A DNA stretch of 64,000 bases, from NCBI GenBank assembly GCA_905182995.1, contig CAJJDP010000124.1:89072-153071 (forward strand), in the 5' to 3' direction. This document shows positions 25,548 through 37,700 of this stretch, piece by piece. The first letter of the stretch is position 1; each line of letters starts with the position of its first letter. The translations under genes and the position numbers were made by a program. Source of the DNA: Paramecium octaurelia. Lineage: Eukaryota; Ciliophora; Oligohymenophorea; Peniculida; Parameciidae. Under the pieces are notes generated by a model. The model worked only from the letters and a program-made list of their open reading frames with translations, was not told the origin of the DNA and did not search any database.

Positions 25548-26425
25548 AAATATAATGAACATTATAAAATAACACAATTATGACAATTCTTATTTTCTTT
25601 AAATTTCTTTCACATCTTTGTAATTATTCCCAAGGAATATAGGTTTCCATCCTTCAGAAATCATAATTTCCTTTTTGGCTTATATCTTACCTGTAAGCTG
25701 TTGCCTCTGAAATAAACTGAGCCTGATAGTTCAAACGCAATTTTAGCATCTTGAAACAACAATTCAACATCAATTAGATATATCCAGCAAGGAGCATCAA
25801 CTTTAATCTTAACTTTTTCATCTAAGGAATTAATATATTATCTGAAGAAATTTATTAGTATATTTTCTTATAAAGACTTCTACATCTATTTACTAACGCG
25901 TTTAGGTTTCATTTAGATTTGAGGTAGTGACAATTCAGGATGACGCAGTTTTAATATTTTAATTCAAGTTAAATAACCCTAAGATAGTTTAGAAATTATA
26001 AAAATACATTTTAAAATGAATAATTTCTACTTTCAAGCAATTTTGTAGATTTTTATAATTTTTTTTCTATAACATGTAATATTTCAGCATCATTAACATT
26101 TGCATAGATTAAAGCAAAAATTCTCTAAAAAACTTTATTTTATTAATATTTATTGGTCACTTTAATTTAATATAGAAGTTCAGATTTTAAAATGAGTAAT
26201 AAATCCTAATCAATGTTTCCATTGGTTTTCCAGATTTCTAATATTCTATCCAATTCTCGATGAGGAACTGCAGAATCGAGTTATTTTTCTCTCTGAATGA
26301 TTTATTCAATTATTTCAGATTCAGATCCATAACTTTAATATATGGTTATTAGGTTATTAAGATCTAATTCATCTAGATGACACATCTAAATTCTTAAAAT
26401 AATTCATTATATGAGACACATCCTA
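25548..26425 (-). pseudogene. RAP-domain protein gene, broken copy A
   Basis: Minus-strand homologue of the gene at 61366-62882. Compared with that copy it lacks one base near 25692, in the RAP domain coding region, which breaks the frame before the KKEIMISEGWKPIFLG block. It has also lost about 350 bp near 26380 (equivalent to B 62254-62602). Its 3' end has a different sequence beyond about 25640. It is cut off by the assembly gap at 26426. It lies convergently behind giant gene copy A, in the same arrangement as at the B locus, so the two genes were duplicated together. It is probably non-functional. Confidence 0.7.
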
Positions 26426-26753
26426 NNNNNNNNNNNNNNNNNNNNNNNNNNNNNNNNNNNNNNNNNNNNNNNNNNNNNNNNNNNNNNNNNNNNNNNNNNN
26501 NNNNNNNNNNNNNNNNNNNNNNNNNNNNNNNNNNNNNNNNNNNNNNNNNNNNNNNNNNNNNNNNNNNNNNNNNNNNNNNNNNNNNNNNNNNNNNNNNNNN
26601 NNNNNNNNNNNNNNNNNNNNNNNNNNNNNNNNNNNNNNNNNNNNNNNNNNNNNNNNNNNNNNNNNNNNNNNNNNNNNNNNNNNNNNNNNNNNNNNNNNNN
26701 NNNNNNNNNNNNNNNNNNNNNNNNNNNNNNNNNNNNNNNNNNNNNNNNNNNNN
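26426..26753. other. Assembly gap (328 Ns)
   Basis: An unsequenced run separating the A-side contigs from a contig that starts with telomeric repeats. The contig to the left ends within the RAP-gene relic, in sequence shared with B 62627-62647. Confidence 0.99.
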
Positions 26754-26785
26754 CCCAACCCCAACCCCAACCCCAACCCAAACCC
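26754..26785. repeat. Telomeric repeat tract (C4A2/C3A3)
   Basis: About five units of CCCCAA with one CCCAAA variant, directly at the right edge of the gap. The mixture of C4A2 and C3A3 is the Paramecium telomere signature. The C-rich strand reads 5' to 3' rightward, as at the left end of a chromosome. Everything to the right is therefore probably the end of a macronuclear chromosome, and the join across the gap is suspect. Confidence 0.9.
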
Positions 26786-27183
26786 TTGGGGCAATAATAA
26801 TGAGCACCACATCATTTATAATTGTTTTAGAAGATCTTCTAAGCCACTCACTACTCTTTGGATATGGATGGAAAAGGATGATATGAATGACCATTATGAA
26901 AAATGCTATTCATTGGAAATACATCATCAAAAAGGGTTATGATTAGAAGATTAAGGTTACGAAAGGTAATGAATGAAGTAAATTTTTTATTTTTTTCAAA
27001 TAAAATACTTTTCTGATCAGAATTTATCAGAATGCTCAACTGAAAGGTTAGGAGCAAATCTAACTGAATACTTATTTATGAAAAGTGAAGATTAATAGAA
27101 AATGGAAGTTCAATACATTTTATAAATTAAAATAAGTAGGAATCCAATAAAAATTATATTAGATAATAATAGGAGATTAGATT
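26786..27183. other. Subtelomeric AT-rich stretch
   Basis: No supported gene. TGA codons interrupt all frames within short distances. It contains no recognisable repeat apart from the adjoining telomere. Confidence 0.5.
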
Positions 27184-27534
27184 ATGAGTATCTCTGATTC
27201 AGATCCAATAAATAGTTAATAATAAATTTAGGAACTCAACCTGATTAAGGTTATTGATCTAGATATCTTCCCTAAATTCTTTGAAAAGGACTTCTAAACT
27301 TTATTGAAAGTTACCGACATGAAATTTACTATTACGATTAGCAAGAAGATTTCAGCTCAAAAGTAGCAAACTTTGAAGGAATAATATTTAATAATCTCAA
27401 AAATGATAGGTGAAAATAATGTAGATGTATTTAAATAGATGAGGAGTAATATAAAAATTTATAGAAGAATGGAATAGGATTATAATTCATGTTCCATAAA
27501 ATCATAAGTTTTCACTTAGGTCTAAATTTCCTGA
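27184..27534 (+). CDS. Small hypothetical protein, 116 aa
   Basis: Unrecognised. The frame from ATG 27184 to TGA 27532-27534 is open with TAA/TAG as Gln. The product is hydrophilic and starts MSISDSDPINSQQQIQEL, with a Lys/Ile/Gln-rich remainder and no motif or membrane segment. It lies about 400 bp from the telomere. It could be a real small gene, the first exon of a longer one, or a relic, as no continuation was found downstream. Confidence 0.35.
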
Positions 27535-27655
27535 GGCAGATTCTGACAAACCATGGTTTGGATCTAGCTAAATTTTTACTTACTTAAGGAATATAATTTT
27601 CTAATGCAATTTTCTTCCTTAATTTTTACCTTAAATTTTTAGATATTAGATTTAT

Positions 27656-28769
27656 TCAACACTTTTTGTTTAAATTGCATTCATTCCGAACATCTGAGGT
27701 GGTGAATTTGATAAAATTGTGAGATTAAGCAAATATCAATCTATTCTATATTTGCAATTGTTCCAGCATCCCAAATTTGGATGTTATAACTATTTTTAGA
27801 TACTTAATTTGAGCTTTTTAAAAGCACTTCTAGTTTCTGTTGATTAACATGCAAAAACCTTCATTAATGCTACCTCTAGCATTAATTTCATGAGTTATAA
27901 AAAACGACTGTAAAACTTGGAAAATATCTGTCACTTGCTAACTATTTGAAATAATAAGAATAAATGGTTCTCTTATCTATTATGATATTAACAAAACTAA
28001 TTTGCATTTTAATGCATCAAATTATTTTCTATTGCATCCTAATTCTTCATTTTGTAGAAAGAAGGAAAGTTAAGGTTGAGACTCGCATAAACTATGAATG
28101 AAGTAGTTTGAGAATATTTTATCATTGCCCTTCTTGAATCCTCTGCTCAAAACTGAAGTGTCTTGACATATGTAGAAGCGATTCTGACATATTCTTCCAT
28201 GACCTCCCAAATTCTTATGGCCCTTATAGCCACTTTAAGGCAAGAAGGCAGGATTTTTCAGGAGCACTTTTATCACATTCAAATATAGATTTTTAAAATT
28301 AGTAAATAATTTTGCTTATACAGACAAATCGATAAGATCAGAAATCAATTTTATTGATAATTTATTTTGAAGACATTACTCTTAGTAAATTTCCCTTACA
28401 TAAAACCCCTTTCGATAGTGTATTACTTATTGTAAATTGTTCTTGTTCAACCTATCGATGGAGCAATGTTCAATTATTGGAAAATTGGTTTAGTATGACA
28501 ATGGCCTTAATTTGGTTTGATTTTGGATTTGCTTATTCTTTATTCAATTTATCTAATTTCTTTTCTCATAACTGTTTATTAGTCTCTATAGTTCTATCTT
28601 TCAAAATATCCTTTTTTACCAAATTTGCTTGGCGTTTTAATACTATAATATTCTACCCATTTCTAGTTGGTACCTTTTTGACATAACCTCTTTGCAAATA
28701 TTTAGTTTCAATTTTGTGGCCTTCTCAAAAAATAATGATTGCATTTGATTAAACTTCTCCTTCAGACAT
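27656..28769 (-). pseudogene. Broken unidentified gene near the telomere
   Basis: On the minus strand, 28543-27656 is open for about 295 codons (TGA at 27656-27658) with protein-like composition, including a Gly/His/Cys-containing stretch (GYKGHKNLGGHGRICQNRF) and an Ile/Leu-rich middle, but it lacks an upstream ATG. Upstream, from an ATG at 28769, coding-like sequence continues in another frame and is interrupted by TGA. No domain was recognised. The pattern is that of a decayed gene. The plus-strand ORF at 28354-28686 is its antisense shadow. Confidence 0.4.
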
Positions 28770-29283
28770 AGCTAAATGTGTTAGTTTTTGATAGTGAAAA
28801 GTATGTAAGACAATTGAATTTCAAATATTTATCAACCCATAATCAACGATCCTTTTAGGTTTTATTATGTTGAATAATAATTCATTATGCGATAAAGTAT
28901 TTATGTAAACAAGTTATTTATTCTATATAAAACTATCTGCAAATCTGCATATTCTACTTCTTTATTTCTAAATACTATTTTAATTGCAGAGAAAATGTAT
29001 TTATTGTTATGGTTCAGTAATTTCTTTTTGATACTTAGAACTATTATAACACAACCCCATAGTAAAGAGTCCTGTAATATAATGGCAGAGAGAATTTGAT
29101 GTTAAGAAATTATAGTTTTGAAAATAATTTAGGTTGATGATAATGTTAATTCTAAACTATATTATTTTATGATTTCAACTTAAGTTTGAGCATGCTTTGA
29201 TTTCTGATATACTTTTAATTCTTAAATAATCTGTTCACTTATTAAAAAGTCTCTATAATTTTAGTATTCAAATTAAATGAAAG
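28770..29283. other. No supported gene
   Basis: AT-rich. Short frames only, with frequent TGA on both strands. Confidence 0.45.
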
Positions 29284-29598
29284 ATGGTGCTATTAAATAA
29301 TCAATATCTATGCTTACCTGCTTTTAATTAGATCTTTAAAACACTTAGTTATATATTGGAATAAATGAGGGATGGATCAATGGTATATTTAGTAATCCAA
29401 TTCTATAAATTACAAAGCAAAGTTTTTACTAATAAAAAGATCACATTGAATAAATTAATATTGGAATAAAATAACAATCTTATAAATAAGGATAATATAA
29501 AACAAGTATTAGAACTTTTTCTATTGTCTAAAAAAATTAATCAAAATCTTATCGAAATCTTTAGATATTCATTTTGTAGTTTGTATTATCTCAAATGA
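29284..29598 (+). CDS. Small hypothetical protein, 104 aa
   Basis: Unrecognised. ATG at 29284 lies two codons after an in-frame TGA, and the frame is open to TGA 29596-29598. The product is Leu/Ile/Asn/Lys-rich (starts MVLLNNQYLCLPAFNQIF; later ...QVLELFLLSKKINQNLIEIF) and could be mostly alpha-helical. It has no motif. Its surroundings are gene-poor, so it may be a chance ORF or a relic. Confidence 0.3.
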
Positions 29599-30872
29599 TT
29601 CAAATAATTCATCTTTTTTTGTAATTAATCTAAATGGTTAATGAGAAATAATGTAATTTTATTGATGAATTAAAATTCTAGGAAATAGTGATATTTCTAA
29701 AAATTTCCTTTCAAAATTAATATTATTATTAAAAAGCATAAGAGTTAAGACATTTTAGGATGAAATTTGATAGAAAACCATACAAATATGTAATTAAGGT
29801 AGGAAGTGTAAATTTATTTCAATATTGAAATGTTTACTCTAACAAAGTAAATGTGCTGTAGTGAGATGACTTTTTGGATATTTAGGTTTGTTAAATGCTC
29901 AAAGAGATTCTTATTTTTGAAAGAAAATTGAGTGTTCAAATTCAAAATTTCTCCAATAAATTTCCAATTTTTCAATGAAATTTATAAGTTTTTCTAAACT
30001 AGAAATAATTGGTTTTGTTTTTATTTCCTTTAATGTTTAATTGAAAAACAGATTGGACTTATCAATTAATTCAATTTCTAATTGAATGTTTCATCTTTAC
30101 AATATTAGAATCTAAAATTTATTTTCTACGTTATATTGATCATTCATATTTATGAGCGAATATAATTACATATATAAATCATAATAATTAATAATTTAAT
30201 GTAGGCGCATATATCTCGAATTTAAAGGTGTTCTAATATAATAATTAAGAATTGAACATAAGTCGAATGGTTATTTCATTATCAGTTAAGGAGTGAAATT
30301 TTGTAGAATTCAAAAAGGAAAATTGTAGATTAAATAATTTTATAAGAATAAAATAACATTTAAAATCATAACTAGGATGATTTAACTTTGGTGAGAAGCA
30401 TAGACAAGTGAAAATTGAGCAAAAAATAAAAAAATGATTTGTAACAAATTTCATTTTGGCATTATTTATACAGTCTCCCGCATTCAATTATAATTTAGCA
30501 CCAGGATTTTTGAATATTTCAAAAATTGAAATTTTCACAAATCAATAAAAGTTACTAATTTGAATGATGATTTCTATTTTGCAGTACATGAATTCTAGTT
30601 TAATTAAATTAAGCCTAGCTGTTCGAGAATTAAGCTGTATTATGGATTTAAAGTACAAGAAACTTTATCATAATGGCAAAATAGTTTATTTGTCATATCT
30701 AATTATTATATTTTACCCTTAAAATTCAAATTATTATAATTTTATTAATCATAAAATAAAAATACTAAATTAATAAATTTCCAACTTACAAGTATTGAAG
30801 CAGAGTTCTTAATTAATAAATAAAAAAATCTATTTTATTATATAATTTATGACTTGTATGTAAAAATTTAAA
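29599..30872. other. Gene-poor AT-rich stretch
   Basis: No gene could be supported. A minus-strand frame at about 30180-30487 is open but low-complexity and hydrophobic, and it has no flanking support. Confidence 0.45.
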
Positions 30873-32492
30873 TCATAACCTCCTGTAATTTTTATTCTCC
30901 TAATGATGGAAAGGATTTATCTATTTTATATTAGCAGAAAATTGATAATTGGATGCATTATTCCCTTATTCAAGATTTTACTAATTGTTGTTGAAATCTT
31001 ATTAAAGTTTTTATAATTAATTATTATTTTCCCTTATTTTACAATCAGTTTCATCTATTTTATTCCAAAGATCAGTGATTTCTGATTCTAATAGTTTTTC
31101 CAATTTTTGTGATTCATTTCCCTATTTAAAAGACGTTTTGTTTTGAAGGATAATATCTTATTTTTTATAACATTAATCTAATTTATTATTTAATGATTGT
31201 CTGTATTTTTCTAGGGTTTAAATATCTAATTGTAGGGATTCACCATTCTTCTTTTTAATTACTTCTTAATTCTATATATTATTTTAAAACCCTTGCGGTT
31301 ATGGCATTCTCACTTCTCTTGAATTTTATGATTGGAATAAAGTTTCATTCTAAACTTTTTCAACAGTTTTCTAATTTTAGGATATTTATGACTCAAACTC
31401 TCTTATTTAGTTTAAATCTTCTTTTTTTGATTTCTCGAGCTCGGCAATCTTTTATTAGTACAAAATAATTTATTAGTCAGCTTATTCAACCCTTTATTTT
31501 AGGTTTTATACTTAATTGTTAATCAAATCTTATTAAAAAGTGATATTGTCAGCCTCACATTATTTCTCATCTCTTAATTCAAAAATTGTGTCTTTTAAAT
31601 CAATTCCTACTTCAAGGTTATTTTGATGTTCTTACAAAACCTAATTAAAATATTAATTGATTGATTATTAATTCTAAAGTTAATCGTTTGTAAGTGAATA
31701 GACTTTTCTAATTTTAGCCACATTCATAAAAAAATTATCTAGTGCTAAATTTTCTTCAAATTCTTCATTCATTCGATTATATAGCAACACAATAATTTGC
31801 TTCTTCAACTTCTTAAATTAAGAATATATATCCATAAAATTTTTTTTTACTCTATCATTTCTCTCTTAATCGATGATTATAAACAAAAAAGATATTTAGG
31901 ATTAATATCTTTTGAAAATCTGCTAAAATTCTATAATAACTTCATTTTGTTATTCGATTTCAGAATTCATCTTACATTATGGAGTATTAATTAAAGCCCA
32001 ATTATTTTATAATATAGCAGGTGATTTAACAGTTTAAAATATTTTAGTTTTTACATCCTATTCTTTTGTAAGAAATATCGCTATTTTTTTCCCACTCAGA
32101 TCCACTTGTTTATCATAACCATAATTCTTTTAGAAAAAATCTACAAGATTACAGATATAAATATTGTGATATCTATTTAATTAATTCTTGATGTTTATAG
32201 CATCTTCTCGCAAATAATCATCACTTATCAATAAATTTAGAGGAAAAAACAATCTTTTAACTTTTTTTAATTAATAAATAAGGCTTTCTTATTCTTGGGT
32301 ATTTGATTTTTTCATCTCAAATATTATGTTCGTTATTCTACTACTTCTCTGATTGGTTTAAATTTTTTCTATTTACTCTTATAATTGTTTTTCTACATTA
32401 ATGAATTATATTTCGCAATTTTCTATGTTGTCTAAAATGTATTACAGTTTCTGGGACTATTTATACTTTTCTCCTATAATAATAACTTTCAT
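30873..32492 (-). CDS. Coiled-coil protein with a degenerate GTPase-like N-terminal half
   Basis: A single uninterrupted frame of 539 codons, ATG 32492 to TGA 30873-30875. The N-terminal ~240 residues contain alternating hydrophobic beta-strand-like segments (MKVIIIGEKY, then ISFLFIIIDQERND, then KKQIIVLLYNRMNEEF) reminiscent of a small-GTPase fold. There is no P-loop (no GxxxxGK) and no NKxD, so nucleotide binding is not supported. The C-terminal ~290 residues are Gln/Glu/Lys/Asn-rich heptad-like sequence (for example QRVEQADQQIILYQQKIAEL), predicted by eye to form long coiled coils. The gene lies 84 bp downstream of the GTPase gene in the same orientation. A link to that GTPase, for example as a diverged tandem paralogue, is an inference from position and the residual fold-like pattern. 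No homologue was recognised with confidence. Confidence 0.8.
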
Positions 32493-32576
32493 AAAAAAAA
32501 TAATAATTTTTAATTTAATAATTGAATATATAAAATGAAATAATTCTATTAAAATTTTTATAATATATTATGAATT

Positions 32577-34013
32577 TCATGCTGCTTTTTTAAGTTTTGC
32601 TTTTTATTCCTTTATTTTCTCATTTAATTCATTTTGATATTAGATTTGCTAGTTCAAGGTTTTCTATTTTGTTAGTTTTTCTTATTCAACCATTTTCTCA
32701 CACAATTTAAGATCCAAAATACCTAAAATTTCTTTCATTTCTTCATCTGTCAATGGTTTCATTTACTACCACTCTATTATTTTTCTACATCCCATTCCAC
32801 CTACGTTGAATGTTTCACAGCCCAAAGTCACTCTTTCAACAGATTACTTGATTTTCTCATCCATCATTAAATTTTGTTTATTTTTCTCACTTAGAACTAC
32901 TTATTGTGGTTTCGCAGACTCAACTTATGTAACAATCAATTCATCTTTAATGTAAGCAACTTTAAATTGTTAAGGAGCCTCTTCTCTACCTAAGAATTCA
33001 TCTGTATGATCATCATTCAGACGCCCACAGTAAGTCGGGCCCTCACAACCAGCTGATTTGAACCAAATTTAACCACAATGATAACATTTTTTTACAAATT
33101 TGGAGAAATGTTTTTCTTTGTGGGTTATTTTTTGGGCCAATTCAACAATATATTCATATTCGAAAAACAAAGTGCTCTTGAGTTAAAAATGAATTTGAAA
33201 TGCCTTAAGTTATTCTACTTCACCCAATTTATCTATTTATTTGAATTTATCATTCTCAAATTTTTTCATAGTATCCTCAACATGTTATTTTGCAAACTAA
33301 GTAATTGCATATAAATAATCTGTTAATAATCCCTTAGAAATATTGTTCTTTTCTATCTTTTCTTTTGCTATTTTAGAAAACTTACGGTAAGCAGTTATTA
33401 ATGATGCTTTCTTCTCTTCGATTTCTAAAATCTCCAGATCATCATAATCTTCCATATCAAAACTTTGGAAGATTTCAGCATCTGTTAAATTCACATTTTC
33501 TGCCGTCGATCTAGCAATAATTTGATCAATTTATTCACAAATACTCTCAGAAGCATCATTCTTACCAACGAACATTGTTGAATTTATTTTATACTTTGCA
33601 AGCTTTGCCTGAATATCATTTTTATATGTCGCTTCATCACTTTTATCACAATAATCCCAACATGTAACTATTACTGTCATTAAGTGTCTATAATTCATTA
33701 GTGCAGGGATAATTTTTTTGACATCTTCAATGATCACGTCAGTCCTGGCAAATTTAACTATAATAGCAATTCTGTTAACGGGCCCTTCAGATAAGGCAGA
33801 AAGAACACCAGCGATATGATCTATCTTTTATGAATCTGATCCGAAGCCCGGGGTATCTAATACTTTAAATCCTGAACCAAAACTTGATTTTTTCATAAAA
33901 ACATTCAAAGTTACTGAATTTCCACCTGCTTTTGTTTTTTCTTATGATAGTGTAATTTTATTATATAGGGTGGTCTTACCTGATCCAATTTATCCTAGTA
34001 AAACAATTGACAT
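32577..34013 (-). CDS. AIG1/GIMAP-like GTPase with Cys4 motif and C-terminal coiled coil
   Basis: 478 residues in one frame, ATG 34013 to TGA 32577-32579. GTP-binding signature: P-loop GQIGSGKT at residues 7-14, the G2-type SVT at 33-35, G3 DTPG at 53-56, and a non-canonical G4 TCWD at 117-120. This order and the TxxD form of G4 fit the AIG1/GIMAP branch of septin-like GTPases rather than Ras-type proteins. Residues 180-300 are helical and charged. A compact motif CYHCG...GCEG...YCGR (Cys 310, 313, 323 and 329) could bind zinc. The last ~60 residues (EQEKLTKQKTLNQQIQ...) are coiled-coil-like. GIMAP-type GTPases act at membranes as nucleotide-driven scaffolds, but the role in ciliates is not known. 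The gene is transcribed away from giant gene B, sharing a 731-bp upstream region. No intron is needed. Confidence 0.88.
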
Positions 34014-34744
34014 AATGAATTGAAATGTTAATTCTTGTAAAGATGAGTTTATTCGAGATACCCAAAGCTATTTGAAGCTTATAAAGACTAGGTTATTCTA
34101 TTAACCTAATAGAATTCTAATATGAGTTTAATTAAATAATAAACTATTTGAATTAAATTGTTAATTATACTAATTTTTATAATATGAAGAAATTTTATAA
34201 TAAATGGATAATTAATAATCATAACTACTGACTTGAGTTTTAGAGGATAAATGAGCATTTAAATTCACTATACATTTTGAAATAAATTGGCTAATTTAAG
34301 CTTAATTAAAATTAACATATATTAAATAAAGATGGAAGTTTGAAATCTTGAGCTTGTAAACTTTTAATAATTTAGAGTTTAATTGCTATTATATCAAGAG
34401 AATCTTGGGCGTTGTATTAAAATTTTTATTAACTTAAAAAGGAAATACTTCATGAAATATCCAGGAATTCATATGTTTATTTGTTAATTTATTGATCATT
34501 CAAAAAGTGATAATTAATGTTGAATGTCTTTTAGCATTATAAAAATGAGTAATATCAAAATATCACATTTATATCTATAATATCTTAATCTATGATAGTT
34601 TATTAATAATCAAACTTATATGTTTAATCTAGGTATAATTGCAAATTTAAATACTTTTATTATTTTCAATATTTAGATAATTAAATTCACTTAATTTTTG
34701 TGAATTTAGCGAAAATAAATGGATTTCAAATTATTATTAAAAAA
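34014..34744. promoter_or_regulatory. Shared upstream region between divergent GTPase gene and giant gene B
   Basis: 731 bp, very AT-rich, no ORF. It lies between two divergently transcribed genes, so it must hold both promoters. No specific motif could be identified. This is the longest spacer near any of the confident genes in the window. Confidence 0.5.
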
Positions 34745-37700
34745 ATGAAATATCTTGTTTAAAATATATGCTACTTATTATTATAGACAGTGCTGACCTA
34801 GACACTGATAGATACGTTCAACTAGGTGGATATCAAAGGAATAGAGTTTGATTGGAGCGCAAGGACACTTCCTATAGGAGATTAATAACTTTTAGTTGCC
34901 TAGAACATTAGAGGCTATGATTAGTTATTCTAAATCCAATTAATGATAATAGACATTGGGAAAAACGAAGTTGTAAAACAAATAACCATAGGAGGAGTTG
35001 AAGAGAGCAAATATTGTCCAGATATACTTCTTATGAATAATTAAATCTTTATAGCTTTTGTAAGTGAGAAAGGTAGTGCTTTAAATGTTGTGATGAAAAA
35101 ATTTAGTTTATCTCTAGAGGAAACAAATGTAGAATTAAATTTAGGTACTACTATATAGGAAGTTAAAATTATATAAAAAATTCAATTCATTTATATAAAT
35201 CAGTTAAATAAAAATTTATTAACAGTTTTATGGTATTCATAAGGAAAAGAATATCCTACTAAATAATGGAATATGATATTGTATAATCCAACTACAGGAG
35301 ATAGAGGTGATATATTGATTTTGCCTGATAGTGAATTTGTATCAGTTGCTTAAAATAAATTAGGAATTATTGCAATAGCCTAATCCAACAACAATTACAT
35401 AATATTATCAAAACTATTTGAAGGAAAATTAATCACAAGATCAATTCCCACATTGATATATTTTGCTTATCAACAGAAAATCAAAATATACAGTTTGTCC
35501 TCTAATGAATTTATTGTTCTTACCTGGAAAAACACTTTTGAATTTAATATAAGAAGGTTTGATAAAGATTTTGAAGCTAATCAGAGTCCATATGGAATTT
35601 AAACTAAAGAATCTTGTACTATTGATAGAATCTAATAGATTGATGTAAGTTTTACTGATTATTAATTAATTTTGGTAAGCAAATGCTAAGAAGAGATAAA
35701 AATATAATAAATTGACTTATTGAATGTTCAGAATAATAAATACATTACAAAATAATATAGGTAAATTGATGTGGATGACACAAAATAGAGTATTCAGTCT
35801 ATTTAAATTGATTAAATTAATCATACTAAATTATTGCTTAGATGGTTTACTCCACAATTATCCTACTATGCATTAAGTGTTCAACTAATAGATATGAGCT
35901 TAAAAATTAATGAATGTATATAGAATTGTGATATATGTGATAATCTAATTCAGTGTCAAGAATGTAAACAAAACTACTAATTGGATAGAATTAAAAATCG
36001 TTGTACTCCTATCTGTCCTGATAATTGCTTATATTGTTCCGATGCTTCTTACTGTGATAGATGTAAGTTGGGATATTAGTATACTAAAGAAAACTTATGT
36101 GTGAGCCCGACAAATGATTTTATGGAACTGAAAGTAAGCAGAGAAGCAGAAATTAAAGGCAAAGGAAAAATAATTAATAAGGATCTCTATATTATTGTTA
36201 TATATAGTGTTTTTTAAAACGATTAGCAATCATATTTGGTCATTAGAAAACTGGACAATCAAGGATAACTATTAAAGAAAGTGGAACTCTAATAAGATCA
36301 ATAAACATTACTTGATTATGATATTGCTGATTCTTTTGATGATCAAGTCTTTTTCATATTAATTAAGTGGGCTTCAGTTGATGGATCAACTAAAACAATC
36401 AATTACTATTACTATTTAGAAGATTTAACAATTAAAGGGTAATCATTGATAACGGAAGGTTAGCCAATAATTTAAGGAGATCAAATAAAGATCATCAATT
36501 ATAAAAGTCAGAGCATACTATTTTTTTATTTTGTAAAAGATAAAGATTATTATTCGCTCTTATATAGGAAAATGGATTAAAATGAAGCTTATTCTAATTA
36601 CAGTTCTTATCTCCTATATTCAAAAGGTGATATTGAAATGACATCTTTCAGAAATTCAATTAATTATCATTTTATAACAATCAGAAATCTTGATTCTTAT
36701 TACACTTGTAATATTTTAGATACTAAATTATCGTGTACTTATGCGACTAATTAAGATAGAATCGAATTTTTCTCATAAAAAATCATTAAAATTGATCAAA
36801 CTTCATTATATTTAGAACATGATTGTTATTTGAACAGATAATTATACATAAACAATACTGATAGCAATAAAGTTTAACTCACATAATCATCAAGATATCC
36901 ATAAAATCATACATTCATTTAGATTGGAGAAAATGATATTATTGTTCTATGGTCTGGAATTTCAAATATCCAATAAAGCAACCCAATATATCATATCTAC
37001 ATTTAAGGTTTTTCTAAAAAATCTAATTAGATCACTAACTTAAAGTCGTTTACTTGTTCTCCTGCCTGTTTCAAATGTTCAGAAACTGGAGTATGCATAC
37101 AATGCAAGAATAGTAATTACAAATTGCAAAATGGAAAATGTAAATTATTATGTATTAATAATTGCGAACAATGTTCAATAGAAGATCAATGTTTAAAATG
37201 TAAATTAAACTATTTCTTGGATTCTAAATCATAATGTGTTTAAACAGAAAAAAATTACATTATACAAAAAGAGGGTTATTTGTATCCAACAATAACTTAA
37301 AATTACGATGGCACAGTTTCAATTGCATCATTGAAAAATAATGGAACTAAATATGATGTTGTATATGAAGAGTTTAATAGATAAGGATAATCAATATCAG
37401 GAGAAATCAGAATTTCAAATGATAGTAATTTAACAATTTTATTACAATAACCTAAATTGATTAAACAAGATTAATTTAATCTAATTTAGTATTTAGTCAG
37501 AGATGAAATTAATAATTAATAAATAAAAGCCATTTTCGTTACACTAGATTAACAATACCATATCATTTAAAATAATATTTCACTAGTCTTAAATTAAGAT
37601 ATTTTGATGGACATCCTCATGATTGATAACTAATTGTGTGTTGTTTTTACTGATAGCACTACTTCTTCCACTTATTTAAATGTTAATTTTTATACAACAA

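Noticed and set aside
26394-26894. Overlapping ORFs with long runs of X
   Set aside because: They only read through the assembly gap and the telomeric repeat.
30180-30487. Minus-strand ORF of about 100 residues
   Set aside because: Low-complexity hydrophobic composition, no conserved neighbour or motif, and TA-rich surroundings; not distinguishable from chance.
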